Shown piece by piece: positions 1 through 5,238 of a stretch of 6,435 bases of DNA (the stretch's first letter is position 1; every line of letters begins with the position of its first letter). The DNA is from Anaerolineae bacterium (GTDB lineage Bacteria > Chloroflexota > Anaerolineae > Anaerolineales > Anaerolineaceae): the NCBI GenBank assembly GCA_016213455.1, contig JACRAG010000209.1, positions 1-6,435 on the forward strand. Direction: 5' to 3'. A program made the translations under genes and the position numbers. The notes under the pieces are model-generated. The model was not told where the DNA came from. It did no database searches and worked only from the letters and a program-made list of their open reading frames with translations.

Positions 1-235
1 AATCCAGCCAGCGCTTCGGCCGGTGAACCTGCCGCATACGGCGTCCAAGTTCATCCGGTGAGCCGAGTTCATTTTCCAGGCGTCCGGCCCGGTCAACGTC
101 ATCGTGACCCAGATCCGGGTCTTTTTCGCCCGCTTCGATATGCGCGGCGATTTCTTCGATCAATTCTGACTGTTCTTTCGGCGAAAAACCGTTCAGCTGC
201 GACTGCAAGCGGGCGAGATAATCATTGGCGTTCAT
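1..235 (-). CDS. HAAS/DUF1700-type helical membrane-protein N-terminus, partial (3' end outside window)
   Basis: Read from the ATG at 235, this frame is open for 78 codons to the window edge, so only the N-terminus is present. It starts MNANDYLARLQSQLNGF and continues with an acidic amphipathic helical stretch (SPKEQSELIEEIAAHIEAG, residues 19-36) and the segment LENELGSPDELGRRMRQ (53-69). This pattern of a short helical bundle with an E-E-I...H-I-E core and a G-S-P-x-E-L turn is that of HAAS/DUF1700-type domains, which are commonly encoded beside PadR regulators and usually precede membrane segments; no membrane segment is reached here. The start codon overlaps the padR stop as ATGA (232-235), so translation is probably coupled. 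I infer that this protein is the partner or target of the PadR-controlled operon. Its actual function is unknown. Confidence 0.8.
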   Translation of the reverse strand, partial: MNANDYLARLQSQLNGFSPKEQSELIEEIAAHIEAGEKDPDLGHDDVDRAGRLENELGSPDELGRRMRQVHRPKRWLD

Positions 236-582
236 TGTTCCCCCCGTATCGCAGCCGGTTTCCCGAGGATGTGGAACAACTGCTCGGCGAACTGTCGCCA
301 TTCCATGCTTCCGGCGGCCAACCGTTCTCCACCCGCCGCCGTGATGGAATAGACCTTGCGCTTACGGACCCCGTTTCCTTCTTCCCATGTGCTCTGGACC
401 AGACCATCCTGTTCCATCTGATGCAAAGTCGGGTAAAGAAGCGCTGCGGTCATGCTGAAATACCCCTGACTGCGTGCTTCCAGTTCGCGCATAATGGCAT
501 AGCCGTGTTTTTTGCCGTCTGCCAGCACGCTGAGAATGAGAATAGGCGTGCTGCCCTTTCGTACTTGCTGCAAATCAGGCAT
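232..582 (-). CDS. PadR family transcriptional regulator (short form)
   Basis: This 116-residue protein is a winged helix-turn-helix repressor of the PadR family, of the short type that lacks a long C-terminal dimerisation domain. Residues 15-62 carry the family core: ILSVLADGKKHGYAIMREL, then TAALLYPTLHQMEQDGLV (45-62), the classic LYPxLxxMExDGLV recognition-helix signature. The wing follows at RKRKVYSITAAG (73-84). The frame is open 30 codons further upstream, but those codons cross the operator palindromes and read like translated AT-rich DNA. I chose the ATG at 582 because GGAG lies about 8 bases before it and MPDLQQVRKG is a typical PadR N-terminus. Its stop overlaps the start of the HAAS-type gene (ATGA), so the two form an operon. 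PadR proteins typically repress their own promoters in response to a ligand or stress; the effector cannot be told from the sequence. Confidence 0.93.
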   Translation of the reverse strand: MPDLQQVRKGSTPILILSVLADGKKHGYAIMRELEARSQGYFSMTAALLYPTLHQMEQDGLVQSTWEEGNGVRKRKVYSITAAGGERLAAGSMEWRQFAEQLFHILGKPAAIRGEQ

Positions 583-594
583 AGAGCATCTCCA

Positions 595-615
595 ATATAT
601 AAGGAAGTTATATAT
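595..615. promoter_or_regulatory. Putative PadR operator O2 (over transcription start)
   Basis: This is the second copy of ATATATAA-N5-TTATATAT, with centre GGAAG on the plus strand. It covers the predicted start of transcription and the leader up to just before the GGAG of padR. Its centre is 28 bp from that of the other copy. Together the two copies form a larger perfect inverted repeat with 22-bp arms (594-615 and 623-644) and a 7-bp gap, so in RNA or single strands they could also form one long hairpin. Confidence 0.7.
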
Positions 616-648
616 CGGTATTATATATAACTTCCTTATATATTTCAA
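613..648 (-). promoter_or_regulatory. Sigma-70-type promoter of padR-HAAS operon
   Basis: On the minus strand TTGAAA (648-643) is followed after exactly 17 bases by a perfect TATAAT (625-620). Transcription should start near 613, giving a leader of about 30 nt that contains the GGAG ribosome binding site of padR. The match to consensus and spacing is close to ideal, so the promoter should be strong unless repressed. Seen directly in the sequence; activity is inferred. Confidence 0.8.
623..643. promoter_or_regulatory. Putative PadR operator O1 (promoter spacer)
   Basis: This is a 21-bp palindrome, ATATATAA-N5-TTATATAT, with perfect 8-bp arms and centre CTTCC on the plus strand. It lies between the -35 and -10 boxes of the padR promoter, sharing one base with the -35 and three with the -10. 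A repressor bound here would block RNA polymerase. It is an inverted copy of the palindrome at 595-615. PadR dimers bind AT-rich inverted repeats next to their own genes, so assignment to this PadR is a reasonable inference. Confidence 0.7.
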
Positions 649-719
649 GTGGCTTTTATTAACCGGGTGCATTTTCGCTGGGACGAAATCGCCCCACGCC
701 CAACTTGAACTGCCCCCTG

Positions 720-762
720 TTATCGAATCTGCTCCCCGATCAACGGGGAGCAGATTCGATAA
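720..762 (-). terminator. Perfect 19-bp hairpin downstream of aldo/keto reductase gene (probable terminator)
   Basis: The arms 720-738 and 744-762 are perfectly complementary over 19 bp, with a 5-nt loop. The hairpin begins 32 bases after the reductase stop codon and lies before the padR promoter, which is where a terminator would be expected. However, the minus-strand sequence after the stem (ACAGGGGGC) has no T run, so it is not a textbook intrinsic terminator; on the plus strand it is followed by a weak AATTTTAT. It may stabilise the 3' end of the mRNA, or be an intergenic repeat. Confidence 0.5.
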
Positions 763-793
763 ATTTTATGCTTGTTTCGTATGGAGCGGTTGT

Positions 794-1777
794 TTACCAG
801 GTTTGGTGCACCAGCGGGCGGATGCGCGCGTCGTAGATGGCGCGCACAGCCTGCATGGTCTGCTCGGAGAGCGGTGGCAGGTCCGCGGCAGCCACATTGT
901 CTTCGGCCTGCGCGGCGCGCTTGGCGCCGGGGATGGCGCAGGTGACCGCGTCGAACATCAGGATCCAGCGCAGGGCAAACTGGGTCATGCTCATGCCAGC
1001 CGGGACCAGCGGGCGCAGTTCTTCCACGGCAGCCAGGCCGGTGGCGTAATCCACGCCGGAGAAGGTCTCGCCGCGGTCAAAGGCCTCGCCGTGGCGGTTG
1101 AAGGCGCGGTGGTCGTCGCGGTCAAAGGTGGAGGCGGCGCTCATCTTGCCGGTGAGCAGGCCGGAGGCCAGCGGTACGCGCGCCAGAATGCCCACCTTGC
1201 GGCGGATCGCCTCGGGGAAGAACAATTCGATGGGGCGCATGCGGAAGATGTTGAAGATGATTTGCACTGTCTGCACGTTGGGGTATTCGATGGCCTTGAG
1301 CGCTTCTTCCACGCGCTCCACACTCACCCCGTAGTAGCGCAGCTTGCCGGCTTTGACCAGTTCATCCAGCGCGTCGAAGGTCTCGGGCATGTAATAGACC
1401 TGGGTGGGCGGGCAGTGCAGCTGCAGCAGGTCCAGGGCTTCAACGTCCAGGTTTTTCAGGCTGCGCTCGACGAAAGCGGTGAGGTTGGCCTTGTTGTAGC
1501 CCTCGGCGGTGTGCGGGTTGAGGCGCCGCCCGGCCTTGGTGGCGACGATGATCTCTTCCTTGCGCTCTTTCTTGAGCTGCGCGATCAGGCGCTCCGAACG
1601 ACCATCACCGTACACGTCGGCGGTGTCGATGAAGTTGACCCCCAGGTCAATCGAACGGCGCAGCGCATCCAGCGACTCATCGTCCTGCACGGGGCCCCAG
1701 GTGCCGCCGATGGCCCAGGCGCCAAAGCTGATGGTGGAAACCTTCCACCCGGTTCTTCCCAAAGCGCGATATTGCAT
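794..1777 (-). CDS. Aldo/keto reductase family oxidoreductase
   Basis: This is a 327-residue soluble (beta/alpha)8-barrel oxidoreductase that would use NADPH to interconvert carbonyls and alcohols; the substrate cannot be inferred. The N-terminus MQYRALGRTGWKVSTISFGAW is typical of the family's general, non-steroid branch. The catalytic tetrad is visible: Asp51 and Tyr56 in FIDTADVYGDGRSE, Lys81 in VATKAG and His121 in LLQLHCP. The C-terminal cofactor phosphate motif is IPGAKRAAQAEDN. The length is normal and the gene appears intact. The ATG at 1777 has AGGAG about 11 bases upstream, a slightly long spacing. The gene stands alone: a repeat-filled gap of about 230 bp separates it from the DUF1189-like gene upstream, and a long hairpin separates it from padR downstream. 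Confidence 0.95.
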   Translation of the reverse strand: MQYRALGRTGWKVSTISFGAWAIGGTWGPVQDDESLDALRRSIDLGVNFIDTADVYGDGRSERLIAQLKKERKEEIIVATKAGRRLNPHTAEGYNKANLTAFVERSLKNLDVEALDLLQLHCPPTQVYYMPETFDALDELVKAGKLRYYGVSVERVEEALKAIEYPNVQTVQIIFNIFRMRPIELFFPEAIRRKVGILARVPLASGLLTGKMSAASTFDRDDHRAFNRHGEAFDRGETFSGVDYATGLAAVEELRPLVPAGMSMTQFALRWILMFDAVTCAIPGAKRAAQAEDNVAAADLPPLSEQTMQAVRAIYDARIRPLVHQTW

Positions 1778-1800
1778 GAGGTTAAATTCTCCTGGTTCAA

Positions 1801-1828
1801 ATGATAATCCTCTTCACCGGTCGTGCAA
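1801..1828 (-). promoter_or_regulatory. Possible promoter of aldo/keto reductase gene
   Basis: On the minus strand TTGCAC (1828-1823), a 16-base spacer and TATCAT (1806-1801) resemble a sigma-70 promoter. The -10 matches 5 of 6 but the -35 only 3 of 6, and the predicted start would fall almost at the AGGAG ribosome binding site (1793-1789), leaving a very short leader. The -35 and spacer lie inside the dyad at 1809-1842. Weak call. Confidence 0.3.
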
Positions 1829-1842
1829 GACCGAGAAAGAGG
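1809..1842. repeat. Imperfect dyad upstream of aldo/keto reductase gene
   Basis: CCTCTT (1809-1814) pairs with AAGAGG (1837-1842), and CGGTC (1818-1822) pairs with GACCG (1829-1833), with a 3x3 internal loop and a 6-nt apical loop. It could be an operator or a leader hairpin; its position just upstream of the reductase ribosome binding site is the only clue. Confidence 0.4.
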
Positions 1843-1885
1843 ATGGACAGGGTTTTCACAAAGTCCCATCCTGTCCTTTGTCCCC

Positions 1886-1966
1886 ATCCCCCGTCAACGG
1901 TGAAGGGGGATTTTCACCCGCCCCAAAGCCTGGGGCGGGCAGGGGTGGGGTTGACTTTGAGAAAGT
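1886..1966 (-). repeat. GC-rich intergenic dispersed repeat, copy 1 (inverted relative to copy 2)
   Basis: Two blocks of this stretch recur in inverse orientation at the end of the window. GGGGTGGGGTTGACTTTGAG (1942-1961) is the exact reverse complement of 6371-6390, and the adjacent block containing CCTGGGGCGGG matches the other copy with small differences. The copy contains a perfect 9-bp stem, CCCGCCCCA/TGGGGCGGG (1917-1925 and 1931-1939), with a 5-nt loop. Upstream are two further dyads, 1886-1892/1905-1911 and 1899-1904/1913-1918. No gene is visible in the 231-bp gap 1778-2008, and the repeat with its flanks accounts for most of it. It resembles REP-type extragenic palindromes, which often sit between genes and may act as mRNA stabilisers or terminators. 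Confidence 0.75.
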
Positions 1967-2008
1967 CCTGAGAGGATGGAAGGATCGAAACGATACGGTT
2001 GGCGCTGC

Positions 2009-3088
2009 TCACGCCGCCGGCGCAGGTTCCTCATCTTCGCGTTCGGGCAGAGTGAACATGGCTGCCGCGACCAGCAGCAGGCCGCTCACCGCGGTGCCGA
2101 TGAGCACGATGATGTTTCCCTTGGGCCAGGAGAAGATTAAGTTGAGCGCGAGCGTGCCCAGCATGGGCAGGCCCAGCAAAGCGCGCCAGCCGCGCAGCGG
2201 GCGGTCAGGACCCAGCAGATCCCACCAGCGCGGGGTCAGCACGGCATACAGGCCGACAGACCACGCCACCAGCAGGATGAGAGTCTGCAGAAAGAGGAAG
2301 CGCACATTGAACAGGCCCAGGATGGTGTGCAGGATGATCGCCGGGACAAAGGCGTACACGCCCACGGTGAAGACTGCGCCGTAGGGGATCTTGCTGAAGG
2401 TGCGCGTCACCGCGGTCACCAGCAGAGCCAGCAATGCCAGGTAAGCCAGGCGCACGCCGATGTTCCAGAGGGACAGCCCCACCAGCGCGATGACGCTGAA
2501 GATGGCCGAGAAGCTGTTCCACCACTGGCTGACGGTCTGCCCATCGATGCGCAGGGGGTCCTGCTCGAGGGATTGGTTGAGCTGGATGAGCGGCATGCGT
2601 TGGTACTCGCCGCGGTTGAGGATGTGCAGCTCGGTGCGGGTCACCAAAAAACCGCTGACGTAGCGGTCGCGTGGAATGACGGGAAGCTGACCGGTGGTGT
2701 CCACTGCCACCAGCACACCTTCCTGGTCCATGATGATCGCGGGCTGCGGCGCGGCGGTGAAGGCTTCGCCGCCGGCGATGGTGATGGCGGGCATGGTGCC
2801 GTCAGCGAAGACGCGCTGGATTTCGAGGCTGATGTTGGCGAGCTGGCGGACCATCCCCACGGTGGTCAGCACGGTGATGGTGCCCATGAAAATGACGAAG
2901 AAGAGCACCGCACTGATGGGCCTGCGCTCGACGGCGCGGCGGTAAAAGCTCAGGCTGGCAGCCGGCAGCACAAAGCCCGCTGCATAGAAACCCAACGCCC
3001 CCAGGCAGCCCCCCGATTCGGGCCGGACCGGTTCCGGCTCGGTGTACGTCTGCGGCGTACCATAACGCGCTCGAATATCGTCGTCCAT
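2009..3088 (-). CDS. Multi-pass membrane protein, DUF1189-like
   Basis: This 359-residue protein has a short Pro/Glu-rich cytoplasmic N-terminus, one hydrophobic helix (about 57-79), an extracytoplasmic domain (about 80-190) and then a cluster of hydrophobic helices (about 192-228, 234-260, 265-284, 303-320, 325-346), ending in an acidic tail. The layout of one helix, a soluble domain and a C-terminal helix bundle, with phrases such as PAIIMDQEGVLVAVDTTGQL (116-135) and YVSGFLVTRTELHI (143-156), resembles the DUF1189 family; I make this assignment from memory of the pattern. The function is unknown. I chose the ATG at 3088 because GGAGG lies 6 bases before it; the frame continues 16 codons upstream without a better ribosome binding site. 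A gap of 117 bp separates it from the nucleotidyltransferase gene, so it may have its own promoter, though I see no convincing one. It is longer than I recall for typical DUF1189 proteins (about 260 residues). Confidence 0.8.
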   Translation of the reverse strand: MDDDIRARYGTPQTYTEPEPVRPESGGCLGALGFYAAGFVLPAASLSFYRRAVERRPISAVLFFVIFMGTITVLTTVGMVRQLANISLEIQRVFADGTMPAITIAGGEAFTAAPQPAIIMDQEGVLVAVDTTGQLPVIPRDRYVSGFLVTRTELHILNRGEYQRMPLIQLNQSLEQDPLRIDGQTVSQWWNSFSAIFSVIALVGLSLWNIGVRLAYLALLALLVTAVTRTFSKIPYGAVFTVGVYAFVPAIILHTILGLFNVRFLFLQTLILLVAWSVGLYAVLTPRWWDLLGPDRPLRGWRALLGLPMLGTLALNLIFSWPKGNIIVLIGTAVSGLLLVAAAMFTLPEREDEEPAPAA

Positions 3089-3161
3089 GACTTCCCTCCA
3101 GAAAAACAATTGATCCCCATTAAGTTTAGCGGACATTGACCAAAATGGGCGGTTTTTTGAG

Positions 3162-3175
3162 GCGCGAAATCGCGC
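3162..3175. repeat. Short GC-rich palindrome between nucleotidyltransferase and DUF1189-like genes
   Basis: GCGCG/CGCGC flank AAAT, giving a 5-bp all-GC stem and a 4-nt loop about 30 bases downstream of the nucleotidyltransferase stop. On the transcribed minus strand it is followed by CTCAAAAAACC, an A run rather than a T run, so it is not a normal intrinsic terminator for that gene. Confidence 0.35.
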
Positions 3176-3205
3176 AGTTTCATTTCAATTGTCAGGTGGA
3201 GAGGA

Positions 3206-3793
3206 TCAACGGGCAGCCTGGCGGGCAGCGAGCAGCGCGCGCAGCACAGCCAATTCATCCGCAGTGAAGAGCGACTCCAGCAAATGCTGGTCGTGGTCCA
3301 GCTTGGGGTCGCGCTGGCGCGTGCCGACCACATCCACCGACCCTGCGCGCGCCAGCCATTCGCCTGCCGGGCTGCACACCCGGAAGCGCACGCCTTCCAG
3401 CTCGGCAGTGCGTAACGGGTCCAGGTAGTCGGGCGCGGTGGGATAATGCCCCGCTACGCCCAACGGGTCGCCGGGGTGGATGTGCAGTTCGGGCGCTCCG
3501 TTTGCGTCACATTCGAGAAAGATGATCTCCAGCCGCCGCCCGCTGCCCTGCTGGTACCACTGGGTCAACCAGCCGGTTTCGTTGGTATAGTACCCCAGGC
3601 GCGGCAGTTCTTGCGCCAGCGCCGGGCGGTATTGTTCGAACGTGCACAGGTCGATGTCACCGTGCGGACGGGTCCAGCGGCCCATCAAAAAATCCACCGC
3701 CACACCGCCCGACAGCCAGAGCGGGGCAGTCAACCCGGCGTGCAATTCGCGCAATGTGTCCAATATCTCATGGGTGGGCAGGGCAGGCTTCAA
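3206..3793 (-). CDS. Nucleotidyltransferase, aminoglycoside 2''-adenylyltransferase-like
   Basis: This 195-residue protein has the N-terminal nucleotidyltransferase fold. PLWLSGGVAVDFLMGRWTR (24-42) followed by PHGDIDLCTF (43-52) closely follows the pattern PLWIGGGWAID...RKHDDIDL of ANT(2'')-Ia and related lincosamide enzymes. Asp46 and Asp48 would bind the catalytic metal, and Glu89 in RRLEIIFLE is the likely third acidic ligand. The middle of the protein is more divergent, and the C-terminus carries RDPKLDHDQHLLE (161-173), like the K-x-x-D region of related enzymes. The family transfers AMP to hydroxyls of small molecules, but environmental members mostly have unknown substrates, so resistance should not be assumed. 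The start is TTG at 3793, with AAGGAAA upstream, overlapping the TGA of the membrane-protein gene as TTGA, so the two are probably translationally coupled. The length is close to the family norm (about 180). Confidence 0.85.
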   Translation of the reverse strand: MKPALPTHEILDTLRELHAGLTAPLWLSGGVAVDFLMGRWTRPHGDIDLCTFEQYRPALAQELPRLGYYTNETGWLTQWYQQGSGRRLEIIFLECDANGAPELHIHPGDPLGVAGHYPTAPDYLDPLRTAELEGVRFRVCSPAGEWLARAGSVDVVGTRQRDPKLDHDQHLLESLFTADELAVLRALLAARQAAR

Positions 3794-4488
3794 AGCGGTT
3801 TCCTTTCGATGGGCAGAGCGCGTACCTGTGCGGTTTCGCGCAGCAGCAACCGCGTGAACTTATGGTTCACCTCTCGCAAACAGCCCATCAACACCAGAGT
3901 CGTTCCGATTAACTCGAGCCATTCTTCCAAGACATACTCGATTTGCTGCAGCGCATATTTCAAATGAAAGTTATAGCTGATCCATTCACACACCAAGCCG
4001 CCCAGGGCATACAGGATCAATCCGCCAACCAGATAATACCGCAAGGCGACATTATTTCTGTCCACCACAAAGCAATAATATAGACAGGCCAGGAAAAAGA
4101 GCGCGCCGAACGGCGCGTACAGGTAAACCCATTTGATGCCGGTCAGGGCATTGATGAATTCATGCACGGTGGCGGATTCGTCCAGCGACAGGAAAAGATA
4201 CACCATCCCAAACCCAAACCAGAAATTCTTTCCCATCTGCTGCGCTCGCGGCTGCCCGCTTTCGAGGAGGAAGAGAAAGAAAGCCGCCAGGGCGACAAAA
4301 GAGAGCAGCGCGCTGGAATACCAGGTGGGAAGATTGGCCTCGGCATTCACATTAAAGAGTGCTGTTATGGATTCGGGAAAACCGCCAGGGGTAAAGTGAT
4401 AGGATAAGACCGCCAAGGAATGGCACGCGATGATCACGATACTACAAATGACCAATGTACAGAATATTTTCCAAACCGGGATTTTCAT
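3790..4488 (-). CDS. Six-helix integral membrane protein of unknown function
   Basis: I do not recognise the family with confidence. The 232-residue protein has about six hydrophobic segments (8-30, 55-75, 88-103, 122-143, 150-172, 188-205). Conspicuous polar residues sit in or next to the helices: SLDESATVHE (101-110) at the end of the third helix, Glu168 in VCEWISYNFH, and QQIEYVLEEWLELIG (181-195) entering the sixth. Such acidic and histidine residues at membrane level suggest a metal, heme or proton site, but this is inference. The ATG at 4488 follows GGAAAGG at a short, normal distance; the frame is open 41 codons further upstream, but that part is not hydrophobic and lacks a better start. 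The gene runs into the nucleotidyltransferase gene with a 4-bp TTGA overlap, so the two products are made together. Upstream is a non-coding gap of about 290 bp. Confidence 0.8.
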   Translation of the reverse strand: MKIPVWKIFCTLVICSIVIIACHSLAVLSYHFTPGGFPESITALFNVNAEANLPTWYSSALLSFVALAAFFLFLLESGQPRAQQMGKNFWFGFGMVYLFLSLDESATVHEFINALTGIKWVYLYAPFGALFFLACLYYCFVVDRNNVALRYYLVGGLILYALGGLVCEWISYNFHLKYALQQIEYVLEEWLELIGTTLVLMGCLREVNHKFTRLLLRETAQVRALPIERKPL

Positions 4489-4638
4489 CTGGCCTTTCCA
4501 GAGATCGATGGTTGAACGACTGAAACTCAAGGCTGATATTCTCCGCCATTGTGTTATGGGCGGTTTAGGTACTCCAAGGGGCTGGCGTGACAGGCAGAAC
4601 TCCGCCCTCAAAGTGCGGTTGCAGGGTAAGATGGATGC

Positions 4639-4660
4639 CCTTTGAGACTGTCTCTAAAGG
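4639..4660. repeat. Palindrome in the gap between DUF1801 and membrane-protein genes
   Basis: CCTTTGAGAC and GTCTCTAAAGG are complementary apart from one bulged base and flank a single central T. It lies about 150 bp upstream of the membrane-protein start codon. It is symmetric enough to be an operator or a small hairpin. The rest of the 290-bp gap (4489-4778) shows no gene; a lone TATAAT on the minus strand (4711-4706) has no recognisable -35. Confidence 0.4.
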
Positions 4661-4778
4661 ATGGTTGTTCTTTTCTGGTTGTGGAAATCCAACACCGGGA
4701 AGGCCATTATACCGAAGATTGACCGGAACGGCCTGCCATAGACTCCCTGATTCTCGAAAATGTGGTGTTGTTTGGCGA

Positions 4779-5180
4779 TTAGGGCTGGCTGAGGGAACGG
4801 GGGTCGAAGCGGGCTGATGCGGCGATCAGGTTTTGCAGCGCGGCCCAGGGGACATCCTCAAACGAGTAGAGTCTGACGTAGCGCTTGGCTTTTTGGTTGC
4901 CTTCCAAAAGCCCTTCCGGGTCAGGAAGAAACGCGCCGTGCAGCAGTGCCAGACGGATATGATCGGCTTCCACGCTGACCTGGCACACCCCCGCGCTGAC
5001 CGGTCCGCCGCGGTCCCTGTAATAGTAGGCGATCCAGCGGTTCTCGATCACCTCATCCACGTCGGGCGCAACGGCGGCGATCAGGCTGCGCAGCTCATAG
5101 ACGATGTCCTGCAGCGCCGGCGGGCAAAACTGCAGGTAGGTCTCAATCTCTCTGATCGGGCGCATCCGGTAGGGTTTCAT
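4779..5180 (-). CDS. DUF1801 domain protein (YdhG-like)
   Basis: This 133-residue cytoplasmic protein matches the DUF1801 pattern over its full length. It has an N-terminal helical part with FCPPALQDIVYELRSLIAA (18-36), a central strand region IENRWIAYYYRDRGGPVSAGVCQV, and the characteristic IRLALLHGAFLPDPEGLLEG (75-94) followed by KAKRYVRLYSFEDV. The family has a small frataxin-like alpha/beta fold, and its biochemical role is not established. The ATG at 5180 is the first possible start, because an in-frame TGA lies six codons upstream; the ribosome binding site (GCGGAAAC) is weak. It follows the upstream gene by 58 bp on the same strand, so the two may be cotranscribed. Confidence 0.88.
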   Translation of the reverse strand: MKPYRMRPIREIETYLQFCPPALQDIVYELRSLIAAVAPDVDEVIENRWIAYYYRDRGGPVSAGVCQVSVEADHIRLALLHGAFLPDPEGLLEGNQKAKRYVRLYSFEDVPWAALQNLIAASARFDPRSLSQP

Positions 5181-5238
5181 GCGGTTCGTTTCCGCTCAAG
5201 AGCTTCTTGTCTGGCGAGGTAGATTGACCGGTTGGTGC

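Noticed and set aside
583..672. A 30-residue N-terminal extension of PadR starting at 672
   Set aside because: The extra codons cross both operator palindromes and the promoter. The ATG at 582 has a good ribosome binding site and matches the usual PadR N-terminus.
512..1804. A 430-codon open frame on the plus strand across the aldo/keto reductase gene
   Set aside because: It is the antisense of a clear aldo/keto reductase with an intact catalytic tetrad. Its translation is rich in Gly, Ala, Val and His with no recognisable domain, as expected for a shadow frame in GC-rich DNA.
1886..1966. Reading the G/C-rich repeats as a CRISPR array or tandem repeats
   Set aside because: There are only two copies, over 4 kb apart and in opposite orientation, with no spacers and no cas genes.
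2327..3139. A 270-codon open frame on the plus strand opposite the DUF1189-like gene
   Set aside because: It is highly charged and His-rich, has no domain pattern, and lies antisense to a protein with a clear membrane topology and a good ribosome binding site.
3149..3176. Intrinsic terminator for the nucleotidyltransferase gene at GCGCGAAATCGCGC
   Set aside because: On the transcribed strand the stem is followed by an A run, not a T run; the T run lies on the plus strand and 5' of the stem, the wrong polarity for either direction.
4489..4611. A 41-residue N-terminal extension of the membrane protein
   Set aside because: The extension is basic and not hydrophobic, and the ATG at 4488 has a suitable GGAAAGG upstream and begins directly with a normal membrane segment.
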